From Cupriavidus pampae (GTDB taxonomy: Bacteria > Pseudomonadota > Gammaproteobacteria > Burkholderiales > Burkholderiaceae): a DNA stretch of 64,000 bases. The stretch lies in the NCBI RefSeq assembly GCF_914271485.1, contig NZ_CAJZAG010000004.1, forward strand, positions 248,001-312,000. The letters run 5' to 3'. The stretch's first letter is position 1. Every line of letters begins with the position of its first letter. The position numbers and the translations under genes were made by a program. Below the pieces are notes generated by a model, which saw nothing but the letters and a program-made list of their open reading frames with translations, ran no database searches and had not been told where the DNA came from. Below are positions 43,911 to 53,061 of the stretch, piece after piece.

Positions 43911-43949
43911 AAAACCCCCCGCATGGCGCTGCGCCATGCGGGGGTTTTT
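43911..43949. terminator. Bidirectional terminator between tetR and the hydrolase gene
   Basis: A 13-bp stem, CCCCCGCATGGCG with CGCCATGCGGGGG, has loop CTG, an A4 run upstream and a T5 run downstream. It serves the two convergent genes. Confidence 0.9.
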
Positions 43950-43951
43950 CT

Positions 43952-44710
43952 TTAAGGCGTTGCTTCGCTAGCCCAGTCGAGCTTCGCCACGGTTTCGCAG
44001 AGCCACTGTGGGTCGTCGTGGGGGAGGTCGTGGCCGGCCCAGGGGTGTTGGGTGTGGGGGACTTGCCAGGCGGATTGCAGGTGGTGTGAGCAGATCGGGT
44101 TGACCAGACGGTCGGTGGTCGAGGAGATCAGCAGGGTGGGGCAGGCGGGGCGGGTGGGTTGGGCCTGGAAGCGCGCGGCGGCCACCAGCTGGCGTGTTGC
44201 CGCGCTGCGCGAGACGGGGGCGGATTGCGCGATGGTGACCCATTCGGCGAGGTCGGTGTCGCGGGTGTCGAGCCGCTCGCAAGTGAGGCGATGGATCGTG
44301 CGTTCGCAGCGCACGCGATCGTGCCAGTGTCTTGCCATGCCGAGCAGCGCGGCCCACGTGTCCGGGCGCAGGCGCTCGGTGATCGCGCAGAAGGGCCGCA
44401 TGCTTGTGTTGATCAGCACCAGGCCTGCCACTTCCTCGGGGTATGTCTGTGCCCAGTCGGTGGCGACCATGGCGCCGAGCGACATGGCGAGGATGCGATA
44501 GGGGCCTTGCACGCTTTCCGCTGCAAGCTTCCGCGCCGCGTCTCGCATGCCGCTTACCGTGGCGGGCACGGGCATCGCGTGCTGCGTGCCATTGCCGGGC
44601 AGATCGAGGGTCAGCGGGCGCCCCAGCCCGTGCTGCTGCCACAGCGCCGGCAGTTCGCCCCAATGGCGTGCCTCGCGCGTGAGGCCTCGCAAAAAGATCC
44701 AGGAGGTCAT
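43952..44710 (-). CDS. Alpha/beta hydrolase, last gene of the lysR-M14 operon
   Basis: The 252-residue cytoplasmic protein shows the alpha/beta-hydrolase nucleophile elbow AMSLGAM (about residues 94-100), acid in STTDRLVNP and His in WAGHDLPHD. No lid domain of distinct type is seen. Its ATG overlaps the stop of the carboxypeptidase gene by ATGA. The substrate is unknown; the context suggests an ester or amide released together with a carboxypeptidase product. Confidence 0.85.
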   Translation of the reverse strand: MTSWIFLRGLTREARHWGELPALWQQHGLGRPLTLDLPGNGTQHAMPVPATVSGMRDAARKLAAESVQGPYRILAMSLGAMVATDWAQTYPEEVAGLVLINTSMRPFCAITERLRPDTWAALLGMARHWHDRVRCERTIHRLTCERLDTRDTDLAEWVTIAQSAPVSRSAATRQLVAAARFQAQPTRPACPTLLISSTTDRLVNPICSHHLQSAWQVPHTQHPWAGHDLPHDDPQWLCETVAKLDWASEATP

Positions 44711-45735
44711 GGCGCGGATGGCCCCTGCCAGTGCCGGCGTGCCTGCTCATGCAGCAGCGCGCGGCGCTCGCCCTCCGGCAGCCAGCGTTCGGGCGAGAAC
44801 GCAATCCGCCCGAGAAAATCGAACAGGCTGACATGCCGCCGCAACACGCGCGCGGTGCGGTGCGCCTTGATCGGATTGAATATGCCCGCGCGCGTGAACA
44901 ACTGGCGCGGATTTTTCTTGATCCACATCCACGAGCCCAGCTCGAGCGTCATCGGCAGGAACAGGTGCCGCGCAGGCGTGCGATCGTACGCGTAGTCCCA
45001 CAGATCGCCATGCAGCAGGTACTGATGACTCTGCGGCTCGAATGCGTATCCGTGGTGCGGATGCGCTTGCTCGAACATCGTCTTCAGCAGGTACATCTCC
45101 GGCAGATTCGGCATATGCGCGCGCGTGCGGGCATAGGGAAACCAGATACTGTCACGCCAGCCATAGCCGGAGTGGCAATCGACCGCGAAGCTCAGCGGCC
45201 GCGGCAACAGCTCGCGTTCGACCACCTCGAGCAGCGCCGCGCTTTCGGCCTCCATTGGCGCCCCCGCGCGTCCACGAAACCATGGCAGCCACGGCCCGAT
45301 GCGCTGGCCTCCCGCAAGAAAGGGTACGCGTGCATCGGCATTCTGCGGTGCATTGCGCATGAGGTCGACGCCGTGCGGATTGGCACGCGTGCCAGCCCAC
45401 ATGCCACCCGGATTGACGATCGGCATAAACACCAGCCGCACCGCCTGCAATTCGCGATGCAACAGCTCGTCCCATTGCAGACGGCACAGCAACGCGCGCA
45501 TATAGTCGAGCACCAGTTGTGTGCCGATGCGTTCGAGCCCATGAATGCCGCCAAAGATGCCGATGGCCGGCGCGTCGGGCGCGGATGTGCCGAGCGTGGC
45601 CACATGCACGCCAAATGCGCGCTCGCCAACATCCACACTGCAGGCCACGCGCGTCTCGAACCAAGGCGCGCCCAGCTCCAGCAGTGTCATCAATTGGTCA
45701 TACTCGGGAAAGCCGGCAGGGCCCGTGGCGGTCAT
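44707..45735 (-). CDS. M14-type zinc carboxypeptidase-like protein
   Basis: The 342-residue product has the M14 zinc site GGIHGLERIG (His65 and Glu68) and the third ligand His in VDCHSGYG. It also has the NPGGMWAGTRANPHGVDLMRN substrate-binding region and the catalytic Glu in TLELGSW. It lacks a signal peptide, so it is cytoplasmic, unlike classical carboxypeptidases; relatives act on small peptides or conjugates. The start at 45735 overlaps the lysR stop and is chosen for that reason over the upstream ATG at 45807. The gene is coupled at both ends. Confidence 0.85.
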   Translation of the reverse strand: MTATGPAGFPEYDQLMTLLELGAPWFETRVACSVDVGERAFGVHVATLGTSAPDAPAIGIFGGIHGLERIGTQLVLDYMRALLCRLQWDELLHRELQAVRLVFMPIVNPGGMWAGTRANPHGVDLMRNAPQNADARVPFLAGGQRIGPWLPWFRGRAGAPMEAESAALLEVVERELLPRPLSFAVDCHSGYGWRDSIWFPYARTRAHMPNLPEMYLLKTMFEQAHPHHGYAFEPQSHQYLLHGDLWDYAYDRTPARHLFLPMTLELGSWMWIKKNPRQLFTRAGIFNPIKAHRTARVLRRHVSLFDFLGRIAFSPERWLPEGERRALLHEQARRHWQGPSAP

Positions 45736-46649
45736 GGACTGTGCGGTACCGTTCGATCGCGCAATCCGTTCAATATAGGCGTCCCAGGCGTGGGCAGCAC
45801 CACGCAATCGAGCAGCGCGGTGACGAGTCGGGTGGCGCGGCGCGCCTGCAGACAGTAGAGATACTCGTGAATGACCGGCGCGGGGCCGGCGAATGGAATC
45901 GCGCGCAACGCGCTGTCCTTGGGCACCTCGCCCACCGGCATCACGCTCACGCCAAGGTTATGGCGAATGGCCTCGCAGATGGCCTCGCGGCTGCCGATCA
46001 CGGTATGCGCCGGCAGTTCCAGGCCCACACCGGCCAATGCGGTCTCGGTCGCCTCGCGCGTCATCGAACCGCGCTCGCGTACTAACAGGTGATGGCGCGC
46101 GAGTTCGGCGATATCGACGCGCGCTTCGCGCGCCAACGCATGGTCGGGATGCGCGACGACAACTGTGGCATCGGCGGCAAGTGTCACGCGCGTCAGGCGG
46201 TCGTCGTCCACCGCGTGCGAGGACACCGCGGCATCGATGCGATAGTCGAACAGTGCATCGAGCACGGTCTTGGAGTTGCCGGTCTCGAGTGTGACGGCGA
46301 TATCGGGATAGCGTTGCCGAAACGCGGCAATGCTACGCAGGATATAGAACGGACCGGTAGCGCCGATGCGCAGTTTGCCGAAGCGCAGGTTGCCGGCATT
46401 GCGCAACAGGAAGTCGGCATCGCCTTCCTGCTGCATCATCTGTTCGGCGAGGGGCATCAGCGCGATGCCAACGTCGCTGAGGTCAACGCGGCTTGCGCGA
46501 CGATGAAACAGCTCGACACCATAGATGTCCTCGAGCTGACGGATGCGGCCCGTGACGGTGGGCTGGCTGATACGAAGCTGACGGGCAGCGGTGGTAATAC
46601 TGCCCTGGCGCGCGACTTCAAAGAAGGTCACCAGCAGGTCGCCAAGCAT
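45732..46649 (-). CDS. LysR-family regulator heading a three-gene operon
   Basis: The 305-residue product has a LysR winged helix (GSITTAARQLRISQPTVTGRIRQLE, about residues 15-39) and the two-lobed effector domain. Unusually, it is the first gene of its own operon: its stop overlaps the carboxypeptidase start, which overlaps the hydrolase start. LysR regulators are more often divergent from their targets, so this one may regulate the two enzymes in cis together with itself. Confidence 0.88.
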   Translation of the reverse strand: MLGDLLVTFFEVARQGSITTAARQLRISQPTVTGRIRQLEDIYGVELFHRRASRVDLSDVGIALMPLAEQMMQQEGDADFLLRNAGNLRFGKLRIGATGPFYILRSIAAFRQRYPDIAVTLETGNSKTVLDALFDYRIDAAVSSHAVDDDRLTRVTLAADATVVVAHPDHALAREARVDIAELARHHLLVRERGSMTREATETALAGVGLELPAHTVIGSREAICEAIRHNLGVSVMPVGEVPKDSALRAIPFAGPAPVIHEYLYCLQARRATRLVTALLDCVVLPTPGTPILNGLRDRTVPHSP

Positions 46650-46717
46650 GATGGTCTGATCCTAAGCGGGACGGCCGCCGAGCTTAGCGCGCGATTATGA
46701 CAATTTCGAGGCGACAT

Positions 46718-46755
46718 GATGCCCCGCTTTTCCCGAAAGAGAAAAGCGGGGCATC
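46718..46755. terminator. Strong hairpin between phospholipase C and lysR genes
   Basis: A perfect 15-bp stem, GATGCCCCGCTTTTC (46718-46732) with GAAAAGCGGGGCATC (46741-46755), encloses an 8-base loop. There is no T-run on either side, so it may be a Rho-independent terminator of weak class or a 3'-end stabiliser for the phospholipase transcript. Confidence 0.6.
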
Positions 46756-46797
46756 CGTCGTCAGTCGAGCGTCAGCTTGTGGCCGGCGCTGTCGTAC

Positions 46798-48945
46798 TTA
46801 ACCACCCATCGCCGGATCGGACACACCGTCCTTGCCGTTCTCGAGGCGACCCGCAAAGCGGCGGGTGAAGCCGCCTTGCGGCGTGGTCACGGTGAAGTCG
46901 TACCAGTTGCCCTGCGCGGCCAGCGCCCAGTTCTTGTCCACGGACTTGCCGGCAGGCACTGCCACGGTCACGGGCGTGAAGCCCGGGTACGCGTTAGGCG
47001 TCACCGTGAAGGTGCACGCATTGGCGCCGCGGTTGATCAGCGTCAGGTAGATGTTGGCGTTGGCCTCGTCGTAGCAGACGCGAATCTCCGGTGCCGATGC
47101 GCCCGATGCCGACGGCGTGCTGGCATCGCCCGAGAACGAGCGGTGGAAGCCATTGGGACCGACCACCCACAGATCGTAGCGACCGTTCAGCAGCGTGAAC
47201 ACGTCCCACTTGCCGTCGATCTCCTTGCCCGGATCGACGGCATAGCGACGCGGCACGCTGTCGAGGTGCAGCTTGTCGTAGACGTGGAACACCGCCGCCT
47301 GCGTGCCGTCGTTCTTGAACTTGAGCCACATCGCGCGATTGACCGGATCTTCCTGGCCACTCACGTGCAGCGTGTACGGCAGCTTGCGCGACGGACGCGT
47401 ACCGGCGGCCTGCTTCGGCAGCACCTGTGCGGCTTCCGTCGGTTGCGCGACCTGCGGCAGGAGTGCCTGCGCAGCGCGCAGGTTGTCCGCATCGGCCTTC
47501 AGCATGGACGGCAGCGTGGGCAACGCGGTGGCGTTCGGGTTGACGAAGTCGAACGCGCTGGTCAGATCGCCCATCACCGCGCGACGGTACGCGCTGATGT
47601 TGGTTTCCGCCACGCCAAAGCGGGCTTCGAGGAAGCGCAGCACCGACGTATGGTCGAACACCTGCGAGTTGACCCAGCCGCCGCGGCTCCACGGGGAGAC
47701 CACGTACATCGGCACGCGCGGACCGGGACCATACGGCAGCTTCGTGGTGTGGTACTCGCCATCGGTGCTCATGGTGGCGGCGCCGATCGGCTGGCCGCTC
47801 GCATCGAGCGCGGGCACCGCGGGCGGAGGCACGTGGTCGTAGAAGCCGTCGTTCTCGTCGAAGTTGATAAACAGCACGGTGCGTGCCCAGATGTCCGGAT
47901 TGGCCGTGAGCGCATCGAGAACCTGCTGCGTGTACCACGCGCCCTGCACTGGGCTCGACGGTCCCGGGTGCTCCGAGTACGTTTCCGGGGCGACGATCCA
48001 CGACACCTGCGGCAACGTGCCCGCGGCGATGTCGTCGCGCAGCGCCTGCAGGAAGCCGCCATCGGGCATGGTGTTGCCGATGCCCTTGATGAGCGGGCTC
48101 ACCGCTTCATCGGCCGGCGTGTACGCGGGATAGGGCGCGCCGTCAGGCTGATTGCCGCGCGCGGTGTTGGCCGCGCGATACTGTTGAAAGCCCGCCAGCG
48201 GATTGTCGGTGAAGTTGTCCGGCAGATTCTGGTAGACCTTCCAGCTCACGCCGGCGGCCTGCAGGCGCTCGGGGTAGGTCTTCCACTTGTAATTGATACC
48301 GAGGGCGTCGAGCGAGTCGCCGCTGTTGTCGATCACCGGGCCGCCATTGGCGCCGGTCGGATCGTTGGTGCCGGTCCAGTGGAACAGACGGTTGGTGTTG
48401 GTGCCGCCGTGGAAGCTGCAGTGGTAGGCGTCGCAGAGCGTGAAGGCATTGGCGAGCGCGTACTGGAACCCGACTTCCTGCTCCGTGTAGTAGCCCATCG
48501 ACTGGGGCGCCTTGAACGTGGGCCAGCGGCCCATGCGGCCGAGATCCCATGCGTTCTGCGCGTCGGGGAAGCTATGCGGCGTACCGCTGACGCGCTGGGC
48601 GTTGCCGACCTTGCTGTCCAGGTGGTACGGCGTGAGCGTACGATTGACGCCGGTGCTGGCGTTGATATACGTCTGCTGGAACACGTTGCGGCCGCCCGAG
48701 AGCGGGATCGGGAAACGGTCGCCGAAGCCGCGCACGCCCTTCAGCGCGCCAAAGTAGTTGTCGAAGGAGCGGTTTTCCTGCATCAGGACCACCACGTATT
48801 CCACGTCGCGGATCGACTTCGTGGCGTTGTTGGCGGGAATGGCGAGCGCGCGGCGGATCGCCGGCGGAAATGCGGAGAGCGCGGCGGTGGCGGCAACGCC
48901 GGAGCCTGCCATCTTCAGAAAGTTGCGTCGGCTGTTCGAGTTCAT
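46798..48945 (-). CDS. plcN: Tat-exported phosphocholine-type phospholipase C
   Basis: The 715-residue protein begins with a Tat signal (NSRRNFLKMAG, then a hydrophobic stretch to about residue 36). It has the phosphoesterase core of the PlcH/PlcN/AcpA family, with VVVLMQENRSFDNYFG near residue 53, FHWTGTNDP, NFDENDGFYDHVPPP and FDHTSVLRFLE. Two C-terminal beta domains (about 490-700) complete the family layout. It would hydrolyse phosphatidylcholine or related lipids outside the cytoplasm. An upstream ATG (48978) would put 11 extra residues before the Tat motif. Codons after the stop in another frame read KYDSAGHKLTLD, so the last few residues may be lost to a frameshift. Confidence 0.9.
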   Translation of the reverse strand: MNSNSRRNFLKMAGSGVAATAALSAFPPAIRRALAIPANNATKSIRDVEYVVVLMQENRSFDNYFGALKGVRGFGDRFPIPLSGGRNVFQQTYINASTGVNRTLTPYHLDSKVGNAQRVSGTPHSFPDAQNAWDLGRMGRWPTFKAPQSMGYYTEQEVGFQYALANAFTLCDAYHCSFHGGTNTNRLFHWTGTNDPTGANGGPVIDNSGDSLDALGINYKWKTYPERLQAAGVSWKVYQNLPDNFTDNPLAGFQQYRAANTARGNQPDGAPYPAYTPADEAVSPLIKGIGNTMPDGGFLQALRDDIAAGTLPQVSWIVAPETYSEHPGPSSPVQGAWYTQQVLDALTANPDIWARTVLFINFDENDGFYDHVPPPAVPALDASGQPIGAATMSTDGEYHTTKLPYGPGPRVPMYVVSPWSRGGWVNSQVFDHTSVLRFLEARFGVAETNISAYRRAVMGDLTSAFDFVNPNATALPTLPSMLKADADNLRAAQALLPQVAQPTEAAQVLPKQAAGTRPSRKLPYTLHVSGQEDPVNRAMWLKFKNDGTQAAVFHVYDKLHLDSVPRRYAVDPGKEIDGKWDVFTLLNGRYDLWVVGPNGFHRSFSGDASTPSASGASAPEIRVCYDEANANIYLTLINRGANACTFTVTPNAYPGFTPVTVAVPAGKSVDKNWALAAQGNWYDFTVTTPQGGFTRRFAGRLENGKDGVSDPAMGG

Positions 48946-49048
48946 GGCGAGTCGATGTGATTGCTTGCCGGTAGGCATGGGGTGGAAGTGCGTGCGATAA
49001 GCGGGAGAGCGCGCGGAGCGATCCGGGAATTCCGGACGCTGCGGCCGA

Positions 49049-49240
49049 TCAAGGCGCGCATTTCATCTGGGGCGTGACGGTTGGCGTGTCCGGGGTGTTG
49101 CCACCGCCGGCTGGCGGCGTGGAAGGGTTGGCGCTGCTGTCGGAGTCGCCGCCGCAGGCAGCGAGCGTCGCGCAAAGCAGCAGGGCGGCCAGCGATGCGA
49201 GCGGGCGCGCGCGGCTAAGGGTGTGAAGAACGTGGCTCAT
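49049..49240 (-). CDS. Small lipoprotein upstream of phospholipase C
   Basis: This 63-residue product has a lipoprotein signal with a Leu-Ala-Ala-Cys lipobox near residue 29. After it comes a short Gly/Asp/Ser/Pro/Thr-rich tail containing one more Cys at the end (KCAP). The ATG at 49240 follows an AGAGAGA purine run and is the only start that makes a signal peptide. It is 103 bp upstream of the phospholipase gene on the same strand and could be an associated outer-membrane factor. Confidence 0.65.
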   Translation of the reverse strand: MSHVLHTLSRARPLASLAALLLCATLAACGGDSDSSANPSTPPAGGGNTPDTPTVTPQMKCAP

Positions 49241-49710
49241 GGTGTGGATCTCTCTCTGGCGGAGGACGGGACGTACGACGCAGAGCGTACGAAGGGGCGT
49301 TTTCGCCGCAATGACATTCACCCCAAGAAAACCGATGTCGGTATTCGCGCTTTTGAGAGTTGTTTTTTGTGATGCAAGAAACACACGAGCGATGCGCTTT
49401 TGTGGGAAAGCTCGCCGTCAAATGAAATGAACTGCTGCGACGCAGCAATGCCTGTGCTATGGTTTTTAGACTTCGCCCTCTACACGGGCCAGGCGCGGCA
49501 CGAGCGCAGATCGGATAAGGTCTTGCCCTACGGTCTGAAATTCCGCGCCGGGACTGGGTTTGCGGGCGATAAAGGGGTCTGGAACGTGGCATCGCAGCCG
49601 CATATCTGCACATTCGGCACGCGCGCGACGCGCTCCGGGCCCTGCTTGTAAACACGCCCTTTGATACCAATGTGGCTATGGAAGGGACGTTTGCAGGGAG
49701 CTGCCTGAAT
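49241..49710. other. Intergenic region upstream of the lipoprotein gene, no gene
   Basis: About 470 bp without a convincing gene. It holds the divergent start regions. A small palindrome, TGCTGCG-A-CGCAGCA, lies at 49433-49447, and the sequence is more AT-rich than its surroundings between 49310 and 49480. No PhoB-box-like repeats were seen, although phospholipase C genes are often phosphate controlled. Confidence 0.4.
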
Positions 49711-50199
49711 ATGGATGCTGATTCACCTTTTGTTTGGCACTACACCGTAGGCACGCCACTGGCGGCCATTGCGCGTTCGGGGCGACTCGTGCCCGGCGCC
49801 GGGGGCACCTGCGAGCACACGGCCGAGGTCTGCCACGGAATTCTGTGGTTCTCACGCAACCAGCAATGGGATCCGTCGGCCAGCAAGGACGACAAGCTGC
49901 GCGCGGACGCGCGTGGACTCACGCGTGCGGCGCTGCATGCGCGCTTTGGACTTTATCGATTCGGATTACGGGCTGACGACCGCCGGTTGTTACCGTGGCC
50001 AACCGTCACGCGCGTGGCGGATATCGACGTACCCGATGCCATGACGATGGTCGCGAGCGGGCTGCGCTGTGGCGCGGCGCCCACCGATTGGATCGGTTCG
50101 CTCACCGACGTACCGGTGGACGAGCTCGTGTTCGAGGCCTGGAATGGCCGCGGCTGGATTGCCGCGGACCTGCATGAACTGGCGGCTCAGCTCGCCTAG
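49711..50199 (+). CDS. Conserved protein with an HYT-type start, function unknown
   Basis: The 162-residue product opens DADSPFVWHYTVGTPLAAI and continues with GILWFSRNQQWDPSASK. The WHYT start and the later W-F-S segment recall ART-fold or DarT-like proteins, in which a similar His-Tyr-Thr lies in the NAD pocket, but the catalytic Glu cannot be assigned, so enzyme activity is not claimed. The ATG at 49711 is preceded by AGGGAG at a 10-base distance. An earlier GTG (49672) and ATG (49678) lack ribosome sites. It is a single gene with no partner that looks like an antitoxin. Confidence 0.6.
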   Translation: MDADSPFVWHYTVGTPLAAIARSGRLVPGAGGTCEHTAEVCHGILWFSRNQQWDPSASKDDKLRADARGLTRAALHARFGLYRFGLRADDRRLLPWPTVTRVADIDVPDAMTMVASGLRCGAAPTDWIGSLTDVPVDELVFEAWNGRGWIAADLHELAAQLA

Positions 50200-50221
50200 T
50201 CGCTGAAACTGACGAATAAAA

Positions 50222-51406
50222 CTAGCGGCTGAACCCGCGCGCGGCGATCGGCCACACGGCCTCTACCACGCCCGCGCGCACGCAGACCAACTCATCGTAG
50301 AGATTCAGCGTGGGGTCGCAATGCCCCGGCACCAGCAGCACGCGGCTGCCGAGCGCCGGCAGCGCGCTATTGGCGCCGGTTGGCTTGACGATGCCATGCT
50401 CGTCGTTCGCCGCCACATATTGCAACGATGACGATGGCGCACCGTCCGCCGTCTTTTCTTCCCATACCCACGGCAGACCCGAGTCGACAGCCATCGATTT
50501 GAGCCCCGCATCCACCACCACGCGATCTCCCGCGGCCACGCTCATTACCGTGCTGGCGATGAACAGGCCGTGCGTAAAGCGCATCGTGCCCGTGTAGGCA
50601 TTGCTACCGTAGTCGGCATCCATGAACACATACGAGCCCGGCTGGATCTCGGTGTAGACCCCGCTCTGCAGGTCGAACTCGACGCTGCCGCTGCCGCCAC
50701 CGGTCACCACTTCACAGGTCACGCCCGCATCGCGCAGCGCGGCGACCACCGCGGCCGTGCGCGATGCCGCGCCGGCCGCAGCCTCGCGGCGTTCGTTCCA
50801 GTCGCGCAGATGTTGAATGCCACCGTGATACGCCTGCAACCCGCGCAGATGCAGATGGTCGAATGTAGCAATACGTTCGGCCAGGCGCAGCGCGGCGGGG
50901 GCATCGGCCACGCCGCAGCGGTTTTGTCCCACGTCGATTTCGATAAATACATCGAGCTTGCTGTCGGCGCGTTCGCATGCCGCCGCCAGCACGTCGATCT
51001 GCGCCAGGTCGTCGACGCAGACGCTCAGGCGCGCATGGCGGGCGAGTTGCGCGAGCAGGTCCGCCTTGGCCGGGCTGGCCGGGTTGAGGGCGATCTCGTT
51101 GCTGATATGGATATCGGCCACGCCGGCCGCGACGAACGGCAGGGCCTCGCTGACCTTCTGGCAGCACACGCCCACCGCGCCGCGCGCAATTTGCGCGAGC
51201 GCGATATCGGGGCACTTGTGCGCCTTGGCGTGCGGACGCAGTTTGACGCCGGCCGCGTCGGCGGCGGCCTGCATGCGGTCGAGGTTGGCTTCGAACGCAT
51301 CGAGGTCCAGCATCAGCGAGGGGGTATCGACGTCGGCCACGGATTGGCCGGGGCAGGCGGCGACGGGGAGGGTGAGGGTCACGGCGGGGGCGGCAACGGA
51401 GCGCAT
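50222..51406 (-). CDS. D-threonine aldolase/DSD1-family PLP enzyme
   Basis: The 394-residue protein has the fold-type III PLP barrel of alanine racemase-like enzymes. The PLP lysine lies in LRPHAKAHK (Lys61), with VDTPSLMLDLDAFEAN before it. Near the C-terminus the metal site reads GHCDPTLNLYDELV. The His-x-Asp pattern (HCD) is that of D-threonine aldolases, which use Mn; D-serine dehydratases have His-x-Cys. The enzyme probably cleaves D-threonine or a beta-hydroxy-D-amino acid to glycine and an aldehyde. ATG at 51406 is the likely start; an upstream ATG at 51445 is possible. Confidence 0.87.
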   Translation of the reverse strand: MRSVAAPAVTLTLPVAACPGQSVADVDTPSLMLDLDAFEANLDRMQAAADAAGVKLRPHAKAHKCPDIALAQIARGAVGVCCQKVSEALPFVAAGVADIHISNEIALNPASPAKADLLAQLARHARLSVCVDDLAQIDVLAAACERADSKLDVFIEIDVGQNRCGVADAPAALRLAERIATFDHLHLRGLQAYHGGIQHLRDWNERREAAAGAASRTAAVVAALRDAGVTCEVVTGGGSGSVEFDLQSGVYTEIQPGSYVFMDADYGSNAYTGTMRFTHGLFIASTVMSVAAGDRVVVDAGLKSMAVDSGLPWVWEEKTADGAPSSSLQYVAANDEHGIVKPTGANSALPALGSRVLLVPGHCDPTLNLYDELVCVRAGVVEAVWPIAARGFSR

Positions 51407-51572
51407 GGACAGGGCAGTGGCGTGGACGAGCGGGGAGCGTAGCATGCGCGCGCACGCATGTGTGTTACGCGGCGCCTTGCTTGCGTCGGCGCGCGCGTTG
51501 ACTACGATGTCAGGTGAACTGCGGGGATGTCCGGCGGGCAATATCCGGCGCGGATAACAATGAGGGGACGCG

Positions 51573-53027
51573 ATGGCACAGACGGACTTCAGGGGCTTGC
51601 AGGTATCGCCCGCGAGCGCGCACTCGCTCGAACGTTACGAGGCCGCGCTCAATCTGCTGCATGGCTACTACGGCGATCCGCTGTCCGTGATCGACGGCGC
51701 GCTCGTCGACGACCCCGACTTCGCAATGGGCCACGCGCTGCGCGCGGGCCTGATGGTGACGTCCGGCGACGGCACCGCCGAGCCGATGCTACGGCAGAGC
51801 GTGGAAGCCGGCGAGGCGCTGGGCGCGCGCGCCAACGAGCGTGAGCGCCGCCATTTCGCGGCGGCACGGGCCTGGCTCGACGGAAGGTTTGCGCAATCGA
51901 TACAGGCCTATGGCGATATCGTCGTCGACTATCCGCACGATATCCTCGCGATTCAGGTGGCGCATATCGGCGACTTTCTGCTCGGACATTCGAGCATGCT
52001 GCGCGACCGCATCGCGCAGGTATTGCCGCATTGGAATGCGAGCCTGCCCGGCTACAGCTATCTGCTCGGCATGCACGCGTTTGGGCTTGAGGAGATGCAG
52101 CGCTATGAAGATGCCGAGGCGCGGGGCCGCGAAGCGGTCGCGCTCAACCCGCGCGATCCGTGGGCGATTCACGCGGTGGCACATGTGATGGAGATGCAGG
52201 GGCGCCTCGATGCCGGCGTCGACTGGCTGACCGCGCGCCGCGAAGACTGGGCCGAAGACAATATGCTGGCGGTTCACAACTGGTGGCATCTCGCGCTGCT
52301 GCTGCTCGAGCGCGAACAGCACGACGCGGTGCTTGCGCTCTATGACGATCATGTCGCGCGCCCCGCGCCAGCGATCGCGCTCGACCTCGTTGATGCGGCC
52401 GCGCTGCTGTGGCGCCTGCATCTGCGCGGCGTGGATGTTGGCAATCGCTGGATCGATGTGGCCGACGATTGGCAGTCGCGCGGGGCCGCGGGCTACTATG
52501 CGTTCAACGATGTGCATGCGATCATGGCGTGCCTGGGCGCTGGCCGCATCGACGATGTGGCGGCGGTTTACGGGGCAATGCAGGGCGCGGCGATGCAGGG
52601 TGCGGCGGCGGCGGGCAGGGCGAATCATGGGGGCGGCGGTACCAATGGCACCATGACGGCTGAAGTAGGCCTGCCGATGGCGGAGGGGTTGATTGCCTTC
52701 GAGCGCGGCGACTATGAAGCGTCGATCGCGCGACTGATGCCAACGCGCATGATTTGTCATCGCTTCGGTGGCAGCCATGCGCAGCGCGACGTGTTCACAT
52801 TGACGCTGATCGAGGCCGCGCTGCGGGCCGGGCGCGTCAACCTCGCCGATGCGTTGCTGGCCGAACGTGCCGCGCTCAAGGCGATGAATCCCGCGCTCGG
52901 CACGATGATGTCGCGCGCACGGGCGTTGCGTGAGCCCGGTGGCATGTCCACGGCGGATCCGCGGCCTCGCCCGTCACCGGAATCGCCGGGCTTTGATGCT
53001 TCACCCGATGTCTCACCCGATGCCTGA
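51573..53027 (+). CDS. TTC38-like tetratricopeptide repeat protein
   Basis: The 484-residue cytoplasmic protein resembles the TTC38 family. It has helical TPR-like repeats and the signature NPRDPWAIHAVAHVMEMQGR then NMLAVHNWWHLALLLLE (about residues 190-250). A Gly/Ala/Met-rich insert at about residues 330-365 (AMQGAAMQGAAAAGR) looks like a locally expanded repeat. Function is not known in bacteria; protein interaction is the inferred role. The end is Pro/Ser/Asp-rich. It is followed by two small genes in the same direction. Confidence 0.8.
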   Translation: MAQTDFRGLQVSPASAHSLERYEAALNLLHGYYGDPLSVIDGALVDDPDFAMGHALRAGLMVTSGDGTAEPMLRQSVEAGEALGARANERERRHFAAARAWLDGRFAQSIQAYGDIVVDYPHDILAIQVAHIGDFLLGHSSMLRDRIAQVLPHWNASLPGYSYLLGMHAFGLEEMQRYEDAEARGREAVALNPRDPWAIHAVAHVMEMQGRLDAGVDWLTARREDWAEDNMLAVHNWWHLALLLLEREQHDAVLALYDDHVARPAPAIALDLVDAAALLWRLHLRGVDVGNRWIDVADDWQSRGAAGYYAFNDVHAIMACLGAGRIDDVAAVYGAMQGAAMQGAAAAGRANHGGGGTNGTMTAEVGLPMAEGLIAFERGDYEASIARLMPTRMICHRFGGSHAQRDVFTLTLIEAALRAGRVNLADALLAERAALKAMNPALGTMMSRARALREPGGMSTADPRPRPSPESPGFDASPDVSPDA

Positions 53028-53061
53028 CCGAATCATTTTCGTTTCGACAAGGAGAGTTTGC

